NCBI GenBank assembly: GCA_009773665.1 | Contig: WSYE01000002.1 | Location: forward strand, 1-64,000 | Origin: Desulfovibrionaceae bacterium | GTDB taxonomy: Bacteria > Desulfobacterota > Desulfovibrionia > Desulfovibrionales > Desulfovibrionaceae | Direction: 5' to 3' | Length of the DNA stretch: 64,000 bases | Part shown: positions 7,993-17,702 of the stretch, in pieces | Layout: each line of letters starts with the position of its first letter | Position numbering within the stretch: the stretch's first letter is position 1 | Notes under the pieces: generated by a model | Database searches by the model: none | The model's input: the letters and a program-made list of their open reading frames with translations, nothing else | Told to the model about the DNA's origin: nothing | Made by a program: the position numbers and the translations under genes

Positions 7993-9198
7993 ATGAAAGC
8001 CCTCGTCTACCACCGCTCCATTCCGCGCTACCTGCTGTCTGCGTTCTTCAATAAAATCCAGCGCAAGCGCTTCCATCATCTGGTGACGCCGCTGAAGCTC
8101 GAAGACGTGGCCTTCCAGCCTGCCCGGCCCGGCTGGGTGAGCATAAAAACGCGCCTGTGCGGCATCTGCGGCTCGGACCTGAACCTGCTCAAGGGCGCGG
8201 AATCCATGCTGCTGGAGCCCTACGCCTCGCTGCCTATGATTATCGGGCACGAGATCATGGGCGTGGTTGATTCAGCGCCGCCGGGCTCGGAGCTTTCGCC
8301 CGGCCAACGCGTGGTGGTGGAGCCCATGCTGGACTGCCTCTGCCGGGAGCTGCCCCCCTGCCGCTTCTGCGCCAAGGGCGAGTACAACCTGTGCGAGAAC
8401 TTCCTGGACGGCGCGCTGCCGCCGAGCACGGTGCTTGGCTTCAACGCCAAGGCCTCGGGCGGCATGGCCGAGATGACCGCCGCGCATCCCTCCAAGGTGC
8501 TGCCCGTGCCGGACGGCTTAAGTGACGAGGACGCCGTGCTGGTTGATTCCATGGCCTCGGTGATGCAGCCCATCCTGGAGAACTTCCCGGCTCCAGGCGA
8601 GACGGTGCTGATCTGGGGCGCTGGAGTGCTCGGCCAGCACGCGGTGCGCTGTTTGCGCGCCATGGGTTTCGAGGGGCGCATCCTGGTGATCGCGCGCCAC
8701 ACCTTCCAGGCGGATATGGCCCGCGCCGGCGGCGCGGACGACGTGCTGCGCTCACCCTCGCGCCAGGAGCTTGCCAAGGCCTGCGGCGGACGCTTCATCC
8801 CCACCACCATGGGGGGGGGCAACGTGGAAGGCGGCGCAGACATGGTGTTTGACTGCGTGGCCTCGTCCGGAACGTTCCAGGAGGCGCTGCTGGCGCTGCG
8901 GGCCAGGGGCCGATACGTGATGATTGGCACCGCCGGGGAGCTTGGCAAGGTGGACGTGTCCAGCCTGTGGCTGCGACAACTCCAGGTGACTGGCTCGGCC
9001 AGCTACGCCACGGCCCTGTGGCAGGGAGAGCGGGTGCGCACCTATCAGCTGTGCCTGGACCACCTGGCTTCAGGCGGCTACCCCACCGAGGGACTGCTGA
9101 CCGGCCTTTTCCGGCTGGAGCACTGGAAGCAGGCTTTCCAGTCCAGTTTCGACAAGGCCGGAAGCGGCTCCATGAAGGCTGCCTTCGATTTCAGATGA
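7993..9198 (+). CDS. Zinc-dependent medium-chain dehydrogenase (threonine/sorbitol dehydrogenase-like)
   Basis: A 401-residue MDR enzyme. The catalytic zinc region is visible in CGICGSDLNLL and GHEIMGVV. A structural-zinc loop lies in CRELPPCRFCAKGEYNLC, and the Rossmann motif is IWGAGVLGQHAVR. Such enzymes oxidise secondary alcohols of sugars, polyols or amino acids with NAD(P). I set the start at ATG 7993, which gives the usual MKALVYH opening; a TTG 36 bases upstream is possible. It is divergent from the radical SAM gene, and its end overlaps the next minus-strand gene by eight bases. The substrate is unknown. Confidence 0.85.
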   Translation: MKALVYHRSIPRYLLSAFFNKIQRKRFHHLVTPLKLEDVAFQPARPGWVSIKTRLCGICGSDLNLLKGAESMLLEPYASLPMIIGHEIMGVVDSAPPGSELSPGQRVVVEPMLDCLCRELPPCRFCAKGEYNLCENFLDGALPPSTVLGFNAKASGGMAEMTAAHPSKVLPVPDGLSDEDAVLVDSMASVMQPILENFPAPGETVLIWGAGVLGQHAVRCLRAMGFEGRILVIARHTFQADMARAGGADDVLRSPSRQELAKACGGRFIPTTMGGGNVEGGADMVFDCVASSGTFQEALLALRARGRYVMIGTAGELGKVDVSSLWLRQLQVTGSASYATALWQGERVRTYQLCLDHLASGGYPTEGLLTGLFRLEHWKQAFQSSFDKAGSGSMKAAFDFR

Positions 9199-9844
9199 GG
9201 CCTGGCTTGCAGGATGCCCCCCGGTCCGTGTGGAGCTCGTCCAGTGTCAGGCTGCTGATGGAGTAGAGAATCTGACTGGCGTTGCGCAGGGTGTCGTTCA
9301 GGCCGCCGTTATCGTAGATGCCCAGCACCGAGACGACCTTCCTGCGCAGCAGGGTGTCGAACTGTTCATGCCAGGACTGCCTGCCGGACTTCACCGCACT
9401 TTCCACGCCCTGCCGACCAAGCCGATTTTGGGAGTTTGCGAAGAATGCCGGGTTTCCCGTCTGCCCCTGGACGCGGCAGAAATGTTCCAGCAGAAACGAA
9501 TACGGAGCTGCCTGACCGCATTCCGAGTAGACCATGCAGGCCAGGATCGCAAAAGCTGCAACGCACTGGGCTGACCCGGTAAATTCCAGGCGATCCTCGC
9601 CGCTGACCAGCACCGCCCCCGCCTGGCCGTAGGACACGACATCGCAGAAGTAGCCATAGATTTCCGCGCAGGAGCGCACCATGGCGCAGTGCTCGAAGCG
9701 CGCCCCGAAGCGGCAGGAGGCGCACCGGATGTCCTCCCACTCCAGTTGGTTCAGGACTGTGCCCTGCGCGTGCGCACCGGACTGTGCGCGGCCGAGTTCG
9801 ACGCTTACAGATGGTTTAGCCGCTGATTTCAGGACTATGAACAT
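9191..9844 (-). CDS. Unknown protein with N-terminal cysteine motif
   Basis: About 217 residues, soluble. It carries CASCRFGARFEHC and RSC within the first 70 residues (CX2CX8C then C), plus CSECG-like spacing further on (VYSECG, EHFCR). The arrangement is reminiscent of DUF6901-type proteins, which pair an N-terminal cysteine cluster with an alpha-helical body, but the match is weak. I chose ATG 9844; a longer start at 9895 adds 17 residues. It overlaps the convergent dehydrogenase gene by eight bases. No neighbour suggests a function; metal or cluster binding is inference. Confidence 0.5.
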   Translation of the reverse strand: MFIVLKSAAKPSVSVELGRAQSGAHAQGTVLNQLEWEDIRCASCRFGARFEHCAMVRSCAEIYGYFCDVVSYGQAGAVLVSGEDRLEFTGSAQCVAAFAILACMVYSECGQAAPYSFLLEHFCRVQGQTGNPAFFANSQNRLGRQGVESAVKSGRQSWHEQFDTLLRRKVVSVLGIYDNGGLNDTLRNASQILYSISSLTLDELHTDRGASCKPGLI

Positions 9845-10454
9845 AACGCTCGCCTTGCCGCTCTCCCGCAGCCACCTTCTCATCAAGTGGGCCACACAAC
9901 ACCCGGACGCTCCCTAAATCGCGACGAGTGCGACAGAAGGAAGCGATTTTGGTTTTTCTCCCAGATCTCGGTACTTGGTTGCGCAGAAAGCGTCCGTGCA
10001 GCTTTGCCGGACGAATGTCTCGGGGTTGCCGGAACGCCGAATCGGCGTGATGCAGCACCCGAAGCGAAGAGCCTTCTTCAAGAAGCGGAATAATTGGACA
10101 GAAAACTTGCGGCATGACGTACCGAACCACGCTGTCACAGGGGAACGACTCTAAATTGGCGGACCGGCACATAGCAGGGAACGCCCGAGCAACAGACTGT
10201 GCGCAACTGGGAGAAACGGCGTCAACGAAGATTGACCCCTTTCGACAGGCCAGATACAAGACCCCCAGAGGAGCACTACCCGACACCCTGCAGTGTTTTT
10301 ATGTTCTCCTATTTTTTGTTCGCGGTCAACAACTATAGGTTTAAAAGACACCACAAAATGGACTTGCCGCCCCCACTTGAATTCCGCACCCCCTCAGGGC
10401 GGCCATGTGCAACTTCCGAAAAACCCGAGGCCCTCCTTGAACACCGACACCACG
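9845..10454. other. Intergenic stretch without a convincing gene
   Basis: Several short frames exist on both strands (for example 9914-10138 minus and 10114-10338 plus), but none has a ribosome site or a protein-like composition. A short inverted pair, CCTAT at 10308-10312 and ATAGG at 10335-10339, lies about 115 bases before the regulator gene and could be an operator. It probably holds promoters for the two divergent genes. Confidence 0.4.
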
Positions 10455-10940
10455 ATGGCACAGAGACTTAGAGCCATACGTGGCACGCTAACCCAGGCGG
10501 AATTTGCTCACAGGCTGGGAATCCATAAAAACACTCTCGGGAGATACGAGAGGGGAGAATCCGAGCCAGACACCCAAATTGCGAGGCAACTCTGCACCTT
10601 TTTTGGTGTCCAGCCACACTGGCTGCTGTTTGGTTCTGACATGGAACCGGCCGACGCAGGACATCCAGGCCGCCAATGCGCCGCCGGGCACCCCTCAGGC
10701 AGATCCCCACTCATTGACGAACTGGAAAGCCTGCGGCGCGACAACAGGGAACTGCGCCAGGACCTGCGCGAACTGCGTAGTGAAAACAGGGAAATGCGCC
10801 AGGAAAATAGGGCTTTGACCGGAACGATCCGGGAACTGCTTCAGGAGAACGGCGAACTTCGCAGCAGGCTCGCAGAGAGTGGAATGCGTCCCTCAACGAG
10901 CGTGACCCCGCCCGAATCGGAATCCGTTCATTCGGCGTGA
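10455..10940 (+). CDS. XRE-family helix-turn-helix regulator with C-terminal coiled coil
   Basis: A 161-residue protein. Residues 1-60 form an XRE/Cro-type DNA-binding domain (LTQAEFAHRLGIHKNTLGRYERG is the helix-turn-helix), ending with GVQPHWLLFG. Residues 85-145 are a charged heptad-repeat coiled coil with leucines at regular spacing (ELESLRRDNREL onward), likely a dimerisation zipper. The start at ATG 10455 was chosen because the frame upstream has no protein-like sequence. It converges on the chemoreceptor gene. The DNA target is unknown; self-regulation is common in the family. Confidence 0.82.
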   Translation: MAQRLRAIRGTLTQAEFAHRLGIHKNTLGRYERGESEPDTQIARQLCTFFGVQPHWLLFGSDMEPADAGHPGRQCAAGHPSGRSPLIDELESLRRDNRELRQDLRELRSENREMRQENRALTGTIRELLQENGELRSRLAESGMRPSTSVTPPESESVHSA

Positions 10941-10967
10941 GACGCGCCGCCTTTCCAGAGATCCGGC

Positions 10968-13412
10968 TCAATCGCCCGGCATGCCCCAGGGGTAACCACA
11001 TGCCTGCCGCCATTCACAAAAAAAACCGCCCCCCGAAGCCGGGGGGCGGTTGAATCCCGGAGCAACCGCTACGCCAGTTTTCTTTGCGCGCCGTCGCCGC
11101 CCATGCGGGTCACCAGTTCTTTCAAATCGGAAACTTGACGAGCCAGATCGGATATGGCCTGGGCGGACTGGTTCATGCCCTGGGCCGTCTCCGAGGCGAT
11201 GGCGTTTCACGCTGCGGTTGATCTCTTCCGAAGTGGCCGACTGTTCCTCGGCGGCGGTGGCAATGGAGGTGATCTGGTCCACGGCCTTGCCCGCTATTTC
11301 AAGTATCTCGCCCAGCGACTCCCCGGCCTGGACCGCCAGACGGTTGGACGCCTCGATCCCGGCCACGGCCTGCCCCACGCTGCGCACGTTTCTGTCCACT
11401 GTGCTGGTGATGTTCTGGATGGAGCCGGTGACTTCCGCCGTGGCGGTCATGGTGCGCTCCGCAAGCTTGCGCACCTCGTCGGCAACCACGGCGAAGCCGC
11501 GCCCGGCCTCGCCAGCGCGGGCCGCCTCGATGGCAGCGTTCAGGGCCAGCAAGTTCGTCTGGTCCGCTATGTCCTGGATCACGTTGATGATGGAGCTTAT
11601 GTCCGCAGCCTGGCGGCCCAGCTCGTTGATCTCCGTGGAAAGCTCCGTGGACATGGTGTTCACCCGGCCCATGGCCTCGATGACCTGGGCCACCACGGCA
11701 GCCCCATGCGCGGATTTTTCCTGCACGGCCTTTGACCCGCTGGCGGCTTCCCCGGCGTGGCGGGCCACCTCCAGCACTGTGGCATTCATCTGCTCCATGG
11801 CCGTGGCCGTGGATGCCGTGCGGTCGCGCTGGTTCTCGGTGCCGCGCGAGGCCTCCTCGATCTGGGCGGCCAGCTCCTCGGAAGCAGCGGCCACGTGCTG
11901 GGTGAAGGCGTCGATGTCGCGGGCCACCTGCAACAGCTTTTCCTGATTCTCCTGCACTTCCTGGTGGCCGCGCACGATCTCGGTCATGTCGGTCCACACC
12001 GAGCAGCCGCCGATGAGCTCGCCGTCCAGGTTGTAGAGCGGCACGGAATCGACACGCATGTGCCTGGCCTTCCCGCTGCGGGTGAGGGCCTCGCTCTGGA
12101 CGCCGATACTCGCGGTCTGCGAGGCGATTACCCGCTGGATGACAGCCTCCCGAGACGGGTCGCCGAAGATGAACTCGCCCGCCGTCTTGCCCACCCAGCT
12201 CTCCGGCGTGCCCCCTGTCTCCAGGAAGTCGATGAACTCCTGGTTGACGCGAAGGATTTTGCCATTCTTGTCGCAGATGATGTTGGGGGATTTGATGGAG
12301 TCGAGCACGCCCTGGATGAAGCCGATCTTCTCCTTTACAGTAGCCGCGAGATGGCGGACGCTGGCAGCGGTCTCGCCCAGGGCGTCCTGCGCCGGATAGT
12401 CGATGGAAACGTTGTACTCTCCCTGCGCGATCTGCTCCGAGGCGCGGGCTATCCGCCTGACAGGGACCAGCAGCACCCTGGACACCATCACCAGAAGCGC
12501 CAGAAAGGACAGCAGCATGGCAATGCCCAACCCGCTCAGCGAGGATTTGTAAACCGTCCAGTCCAGGCCGTGCAGGGTTTCTTCCCTGGTCATGCCGAAG
12601 AAGACCTTCCATTTGTATTCCGGGAACTCCGTCATGGCCGCGACCTTGGCTCCACTCGTCGTCTCGTATGCCAGGAATTTATTCTTGTTACCGAGCAGCG
12701 GAGTATCTTTGGCGGCCGTCTGGTGAGCGTCCTTGCCGTTGAAGGCCGGGTCCGGGTGGTAGGCAAATATGCCCTTGTCGTCCAGGATGAAGGGATAGCC
12801 CTTGCCGTCCACGGTGACGCTTTTCAGATATACCTGGAATTCCGGGGTGAAAATGCGCTTGCCAACGTACACGGCCCCCACCACCTTGCCATCCACCTTC
12901 AAGGGGCGATACTCCACGATGCGGTAGATGCCGCCCAGGTTGGCCATGCCCTCGTAGTTGCGGCCGGATTTGAGGGCGTCATACACCGGACCGGAATCGA
13001 TCACGGTGCCGACCATGCGTTTGCCGTCCTGCACAAGGTTTGTGGAGATGCGCACGAAGCCTTTGTCTGAGAGATAAAAAATGGTGGCGCTGGTGTCGTA
13101 TCGTTTGCGGATGTTGTCGGTGACGGCGAAATTCTTGTCGTACTCGGAGGAAAAAGACCCCATGTCCACACTGGACTCGAGGACATCCAACACAGCTTCA
13201 AGCCTGTGCTTACTTGATTTGTGATACAGGTCAATCACTTCAACGACCTGCGTGGACGCAGTTTCGGCAAGCGACTGTCCCAGGGACAACGCCTTGGAAT
13301 AGATGCTGTAGACGGACAACCCGGCAGACAACAGAACCGCAAACGTCACGATCCCCATCACTGCAAACTGAATCTTGGTCTGGAATTTCATCCTGTCGAC
13401 AAATGCAAACAT
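10968..13412 (-). CDS. Methyl-accepting chemotaxis protein, frameshifted at the C terminus
   Basis: An inner-membrane chemoreceptor: TM1 at residues 14-34, a periplasmic Cache-type sensor to about 290, TM2 near 297-317, HAMP, a PAS domain (about 380-490) and an MCP signalling domain with the hairpin tip ending in [19 protein letters not shown]. After EINRSV the frame goes wrong. Removing one T from TTT at 11205-11207 restores the ordinary ending ([20 protein letters not shown] and on), with a stop at 11069-11071, followed at once by a terminator. As written, the frame runs on to 10968, straight through that terminator. This is either a sequencing error or a recent one-base insertion. Repaired length would be 780 residues. 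Confidence 0.85.
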   Translation of the reverse strand: MFAFVDRMKFQTKIQFAVMGIVTFAVLLSAGLSVYSIYSKALSLGQSLAETASTQVVEVIDLYHKSSKHRLEAVLDVLESSVDMGSFSSEYDKNFAVTDNIRKRYDTSATIFYLSDKGFVRISTNLVQDGKRMVGTVIDSGPVYDALKSGRNYEGMANLGGIYRIVEYRPLKVDGKVVGAVYVGKRIFTPEFQVYLKSVTVDGKGYPFILDDKGIFAYHPDPAFNGKDAHQTAAKDTPLLGNKNKFLAYETTSGAKVAAMTEFPEYKWKVFFGMTREETLHGLDWTVYKSSLSGLGIAMLLSFLALLVMVSRVLLVPVRRIARASEQIAQGEYNVSIDYPAQDALGETAASVRHLAATVKEKIGFIQGVLDSIKSPNIICDKNGKILRVNQEFIDFLETGGTPESWVGKTAGEFIFGDPSREAVIQRVIASQTASIGVQSEALTRSGKARHMRVDSVPLYNLDGELIGGCSVWTDMTEIVRGHQEVQENQEKLLQVARDIDAFTQHVAAASEELAAQIEEASRGTENQRDRTASTATAMEQMNATVLEVARHAGEAASGSKAVQEKSAHGAAVVAQVIEAMGRVNTMSTELSTEINELGRQAADISSIINVIQDIADQTNLLALNAAIEAARAGEAGRGFAVVADEVRKLAERTMTATAEVTGSIQNITSTVDRNVRSVGQAVAGIEASNRLAVQAGESLGEILEIAGKAVDQITSIATAAEEQSATSEEINRSVKRHRLGDGPGHEPVRPGHIRSGSSSFRFERTGDPHGRRRRAKKTGVAVAPGFNRPPASGGGFFCEWRQACGYPWGMPGD
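11026..11049 (-). terminator. Rho-independent terminator of the chemoreceptor gene
   Basis: A GC-only stem, CCGCCCCCC paired with GGGGGGCGG, is followed on the minus strand by a run of eight T (11025-11018). It sits 20 bases beyond the restored stop codon at 11069, which supports that stop over the longer written frame. Confidence 0.85.
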
Positions 13413-14117
13413 ACCCCACCTCTTTCGGTTCTAGCATACGGCGTTCAATTATCCCCAATCACCACATTGGGAAAATTTGAACAAGACCGGCCTGACTAGC
13501 ACCGTTTCACAAAATCTCGCAAGACTTATATCATCACGAATTCCTCCATTTGCGGGATGAGATACGTCAATGGCGCACATTATTGTCAAAACATTACGTA
13601 GCGACGCTTACATTCGGACATGCCCTAGATCTGCACATGAGATTCCCGCTTCCGGACACACAAGACAGCCTGCCGAGCAAAATCATGTCGGTCTGGGACA
13701 AGCCCCCCCTCTGAACGCATGGACGTACCCATGATAGGATCTTCCGGACACCACATACGCCAAAACAAAAATACAAAGCGCCGACGAATATCGCATAGCG
13801 CAATCCATACATGCAGCGCAGTTCCCAGGCGCCGCCGCGCATACGCGCACGCACATTCGCCCGCCTTGCAGCTCCCGTGCGTCAGCCCTGTTTTCAGCGC
13901 GTATCCAGCCTGAATGAATTGAGAGATGCGCGACCGGCTGCTTGCCGCACGTAGCGAACGAACGAAAATGGCGGACTCTCGCCATACCGGATCGGCACTT
14001 GGCGTTCCTGGCGTGAATTATGAGAAGAATTATGAGGTCACCCTAAACGGGAGGCCTCACAAGAAAAAAGCCCCCGGCCTTGCGGCCGGGGGCTTGATGC
14101 GTTGTGGAGATTCGCGG
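13413..14117. other. 705-base intergenic region, lower GC
   Basis: It lies between the start of the chemoreceptor and the end of a GT2 gene, both on the minus strand. The part from about 13500 to 13950 is visibly AT-richer than its surroundings. Short frames here (13594-13854 minus, 13926 onward plus) have no ribosome site or recognisable content. The right end carries the GT2 terminator. I see no RNA gene. Confidence 0.45.
14070..14093 (-). terminator. Rho-independent terminator of the GT2 gene
   Basis: The stem GCCCCCGGCC/GGCCGGGGGC with loop TTGC is followed on the minus strand by six T (14069-14064). It lies 24 bases beyond the stop of the GT2 at 14118. Confidence 0.85.
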
Positions 14118-14924
14118 CTACGAGGTACAGCCAGCGGTCTCGTCGGAGTAGTATCCGGTCAAGGGATCTTTCAGGGTGCGCCCGTTGGGATCGAAGATGG
14201 CGTGCTTGGCCTTGCCCCATTTCTGCATGCGGTAGTCCCAGGCGGTCTTCAGGCAGCCCATGCCGTAGATGCAGCTGCGCTTGAAGTTGATGGAGCTGGC
14301 CTCATCGAAGTACTTGGTGGGGCAGCTCACTTCGCCGATGTTGAACCCGAAGTACAGGGACTGGGCCAGCATCTGGTTGTCGAACACGAAGTCGTCGGAG
14401 TTCTCCCACAGGGGCAGCTTCTCCAGCACTTCGCGGGTGAAGGCCCGGTAGCCGGTGTGGTATTCCGAGAGCTTCGCGCCCATGAGCGCGTTCTGCGCGG
14501 CGGTCAGGAAGCGGTTGGCCACATATTTGTATCCGGGCATGCCGCCCTTGAGGGCCGTGCCGCCCAGGATGCGCGAGGCCAGCACCACGTCGTAGAGCCC
14601 GGAGGTGGCCAGGTTGGCTATGGCCGGGATGATCAGCGGGGTGTACTGGTAGTCGGGGTGCACCATGATGGCCACGTCGGCGCCGAGCTTCAGGGCCTCG
14701 GTGTAGCAGGTCTTCTGGTTGCGCCCATAGCCCCAGTTGCGCTCGTGCAGGAAACACTTGATGCCGAGCGAGCGGGCATGCTCTATGGTGTTGTCGCGGC
14801 TGGCGTCGTCCACGAGAATGACGTCGTCGACGATATCGCGCGGCACCTCGGCGAGGGTGCGCTCCAGGGTGGCTGCCGCGTTGTACGCGGGCATCACGAC
14901 CACCACTTTCTTGCCGTTCATCAT
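14118..14924 (-). CDS. Glycosyltransferase family 2 (polyprenyl-phosphate mannosyl/glucosyltransferase-like, no TM tail)
   Basis: A 268-residue GT-A enzyme. Motifs are [16 protein letters not shown] at the N terminus, [11 protein letters not shown] at the nucleotide-binding site, [10 protein letters not shown], and MVHPDYQY in place of the usual DxD. It resembles dolichol-phosphate mannosyltransferase-type GT2 proteins without membrane anchors. Cysteines at CPTKY and CIYGMGC are conserved-looking features of this subgroup, as I recall it. It is transcribed alone, divergent from the GT-C gene, with its own terminator. The product may be a polyprenyl-phosphate sugar for the adjacent GT-C enzyme (inference). 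Confidence 0.85.
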   Translation of the reverse strand: MMNGKKVVVVMPAYNAAATLERTLAEVPRDIVDDVILVDDASRDNTIEHARSLGIKCFLHERNWGYGRNQKTCYTEALKLGADVAIMVHPDYQYTPLIIPAIANLATSGLYDVVLASRILGGTALKGGMPGYKYVANRFLTAAQNALMGAKLSEYHTGYRAFTREVLEKLPLWENSDDFVFDNQMLAQSLYFGFNIGEVSCPTKYFDEASSINFKRSCIYGMGCLKTAWDYRMQKWGKAKHAIFDPNGRTLKDPLTGYYSDETAGCTS

Positions 14925-15064
14925 CGGGGGGTTCCTCCGAATGGAATCAATAGCGAATAAATCAGGAACGTGGGATTAATCCCCAACCCCCTATCCCTGT
15001 CAAGCCCGAAAAAGCCCTGCCTTGTAATTCGTTCCGAATGCGGGTACATAGCCGCCGCTTTACC

Positions 15065-16678
15065 ATGCACACACATACCCCCACGCCATTGCGTCCCTGG
15101 CGCGACCCCGTGTTCCTGGCCATCCTGGCCCTGGGAGCCTTCCTTATATTCAAAGGCCTCGGCGACCGCCCTCTGTGGCAGGACGAGGCAGAAACCGCCA
15201 ATCTGGCCCGCAATGTCCTTACGAGCGGCATCCCCCTGGTCACCGACGGGGTGAACATCGTCTCCCAGGAGGAGCGCCGAGAGTTCGACACGGACATGAT
15301 CTGGCGCTGGTCCCCCTGGATGCAGATCTACATGTCCGCCGCCGGGCAGCTGATCGACTCCACGAGCACCTTCTGGGCCAGGTTCTTCTTCGCCCTCACG
15401 GGACTCGCCTGCATTGCGGGCACGTATCTGCTCATCCTGCGACGCTTCGGCGATCTGGCCTGGGCTAGGCTCTCGGCGGCGTTGCTCACCTGCTCCGTGC
15501 CGTTTTTACTGTTCGCGCGCCAGGGCCGCTACTATTCCGCCGGAGGACTCATCATGCTGATGATCTTCTGGGGATTTCTGGGCGACTGGAAACACCGCGC
15601 CAAGCCCATGCTGGCCATCGGCCTGGGCCTTGGGCTTTTGTTCCACGCCAACTACCTGCTGCTGCTCTCGCTTGCGCCGCCCATGCTGCTGGCGGCGCTC
15701 ACGCTCTACCGCAAGCAGTTCGCCTGGACGCGCATGGCCCTGGTGGTCGCGTATTCCTGCGTGCTGATCGTGCCGGGCATCTTCCTGTACCGCCTGGGCA
15801 GGCAGTCCACCCTGTTCAACGTCATGCTCATCCCCGAGAACGTCATGCTCTATTTCTCGGACTGGGTGATGTTCATGGTGCCGCTGCCGCTTCTGGCTGC
15901 GCTGGCCTGGCGCTGGAAGGGATACTTCGCGGGGCGCGGCGGGCCGTCGGACCCGAAAGAGCGCTTCTGCCTGTTCATGGTGCTGCTGATGATCGGCAGC
16001 TTCGTCATCCTGGCCCTGTTCCCCCAGCGCTTCCACCGCTACATCGTGCACTTCTACCCGGCCTGCGCCATCCTGCTGGCCTGGGCGGGCCTGGCCCTGT
16101 GGCGCTTCTCAAAACCCTCGGCGGTCCTGTTCCTGGTGCTGGTGGGCCTGACCAACTGGCTGAACCTCCTCCCCATGGAGCGCCTGAAGATCGTCAACCG
16201 CCCCTGGCAGAACGACCTGCGCATGCTCACCTCGGTGAACATCCCCCTGAAGCTGCACCTGACGGAAATTTTCTGCGGCTACCCGGACGTGAACCAGCCG
16301 CTCATCGACTTTTTCACGGCCAACGCCAAGCCCGGCCAGACCATCCTGGCCGAATACGCCGACATGGTGCTCCAGTTTCACACGCCCTTCCGGGTGATCG
16401 GCGGGCTGCAAGGCCCCATCCCGGACACCGAGAAGCCCGACTGGGTGAGCATGCGCCGCGACGTGCGCGTCAACCGCGACGGCTTCCTGTTCGCGCCGCG
16501 CGAGTTCATCACCACCAAGCTCGACCTTGCCCGCGACTATGAGCGCATAGAGCTGCCCAACCCGGACGAGACCTTCGGCAACCGGGCCGACCCCTACTTC
16601 CACTATTTCGTCCCGGCAGGACCGCCCCAGAGCGCCCTGGTGGTCTACAAGCGCAAGGAGTCCGCCCGTGCGCAGTAA
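15065..16678 (+). CDS. GT-C membrane glycosyltransferase (ArnT/PMT-like, GT39 type)
   Basis: A 537-residue integral membrane protein with about 11 hydrophobic segments. The first periplasmic loop has GDRPLWQDEAETANLARN, the Asp-Glu motif of GT39/ArnT-type enzymes, which take sugar from a polyprenyl phosphate and attach it to lipid or protein on the periplasmic side. The last 130 residues are a soluble domain. The start was set at ATG 15065; an in-frame ATG at 15038 is possible and neither has a good ribosome site. Its 3' end overlaps the next gene by 11 bases, so at least three genes are coupled. Confidence 0.82.
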   Translation: MHTHTPTPLRPWRDPVFLAILALGAFLIFKGLGDRPLWQDEAETANLARNVLTSGIPLVTDGVNIVSQEERREFDTDMIWRWSPWMQIYMSAAGQLIDSTSTFWARFFFALTGLACIAGTYLLILRRFGDLAWARLSAALLTCSVPFLLFARQGRYYSAGGLIMLMIFWGFLGDWKHRAKPMLAIGLGLGLLFHANYLLLLSLAPPMLLAALTLYRKQFAWTRMALVVAYSCVLIVPGIFLYRLGRQSTLFNVMLIPENVMLYFSDWVMFMVPLPLLAALAWRWKGYFAGRGGPSDPKERFCLFMVLLMIGSFVILALFPQRFHRYIVHFYPACAILLAWAGLALWRFSKPSAVLFLVLVGLTNWLNLLPMERLKIVNRPWQNDLRMLTSVNIPLKLHLTEIFCGYPDVNQPLIDFFTANAKPGQTILAEYADMVLQFHTPFRVIGGLQGPIPDTEKPDWVSMRRDVRVNRDGFLFAPREFITTKLDLARDYERIELPNPDETFGNRADPYFHYFVPAGPPQSALVVYKRKESARAQ

Positions 16679-17114
16679 CCTGACGCGCGCCGTGAAGGCC
16701 GGACTCTTCTTCTGCCTGGCACTGACCTTCTACAAGGGCTTCATGAAGCTGCCCGAGGTCTATCCCGTGCTGGAGCCCGAGCGCTTCTACCGGGGGCAGG
16801 TGAACGACGGGGAGAACTCCCTCATCATGAAGGAGCGCCACTTCGACTTCAACTACCAGACCGGCAAGGCCCTGGAGCTGCGCCTGCTGGAGATGGACGC
16901 CCTGGACCAGACGCCCGCGCCCGACTCCCTGGTGACCCGCGACCGCGTGGAGCGCGCCATCAAAAAAACCTGGGCCAAGGACGAGCGCAACGCCGACTCC
17001 CTGGTGCTGGCTGAAGAGAAGCTGGCCCGGGCAAGGCGGATGCAGGCCGAGAACTGGAGCCTGGGCTGGGGCGTGTGCGATCCGCTGGCGCCGGGAACGG
17101 GAGGCGCGAAATGA
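16668..17114 (+). CDS. Small membrane-anchored protein of unknown function
   Basis: A 148-residue protein with one N-terminal hydrophobic segment (residues 9-25) preceded by basic residues, so it is anchored with its bulk in the periplasm or is a secreted precursor. The remainder is charged and helical with no motif I know. It starts at GTG 16668 inside the end of the GT-C gene and ends in an ATGA overlap with the following gene, so translation is likely coupled. A partner role for the GT-C enzyme is inference. Confidence 0.65.
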   Translation: MRSNLTRAVKAGLFFCLALTFYKGFMKLPEVYPVLEPERFYRGQVNDGENSLIMKERHFDFNYQTGKALELRLLEMDALDQTPAPDSLVTRDRVERAIKKTWAKDERNADSLVLAEEKLARARRMQAENWSLGWGVCDPLAPGTGGAK

Positions 17115-17590
17115 AAGGCCTCCTGATCGCCGTGCTGGCCGCCCTGGGGCTGGCCATAGGAAGCTTCGCCTTCTTCAACGGCTACATCTATCCCCCCGCC
17201 GGACTGGAACACCTCTCCAAGGACCAGTACGCCCAGGCCTGGGAGATCGCTGCCAAGGGGTTCTGCGCCTCCTCGGATCTGGCGTATGTGCGCCCGGACT
17301 TCCTCAAGCACCGCGTGGTGGAAGCCGGGGACGAAGCCTACTCCTGGGGCGTGGCCCGTTGCCTGAACCGCGAAGGGCATGAGCGCCTTGTCTGGATCTA
17401 CATGGAGTGGTCCACCAAACGCCATCTCTGGACACGCAACTACAGCCTGGTGCTGGCCGATGACGACGACGAGGTCTACTACACTTCCACCTTCCCCGGA
17501 CAGTATCGCCGCGCTGCTACGGCACTGTCCAAAATAATGAAGGAAAACGCCCGCCACGTCCGCGAGTACGTAAGCCTCAAGACCCCTTGA
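17111..17590 (+). CDS. Small exported or membrane-anchored protein of unknown function
   Basis: A 159-residue protein with an N-terminal hydrophobic segment (MKGLLIAVLAALGLAIGSF) and a soluble domain with mixed beta strands (RLVWIYMEWST, YSLVLADDDDEVYYTS). The ATG at 17111 overlaps the previous stop. I do not recognise the family. It is the last gene of the GT-C group; a short hairpin lies just after its stop and the SPT-like gene follows 112 bases later. Confidence 0.65.
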   Translation: MKGLLIAVLAALGLAIGSFAFFNGYIYPPAGLEHLSKDQYAQAWEIAAKGFCASSDLAYVRPDFLKHRVVEAGDEAYSWGVARCLNREGHERLVWIYMEWSTKRHLWTRNYSLVLADDDDEVYYTSTFPGQYRRAATALSKIMKENARHVREYVSLKTP

Positions 17591-17702
17591 AACCCGAAGG
17601 GTTGCACGGGCGTGGTATTTGATGTAGAGCCCCCTTCCTAAAATGGCGCAAAAGCGCCTGCCTTGCCTTTTCGGCAAATCCACTCTCAAGGAACACCAGC
17701 CG

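Noticed and set aside
13926-14960. 344-residue plus-strand frame over the GT2 gene
   Set aside because: It is antisense to a clear GT2 with its own terminator and begins in a non-coding stretch.
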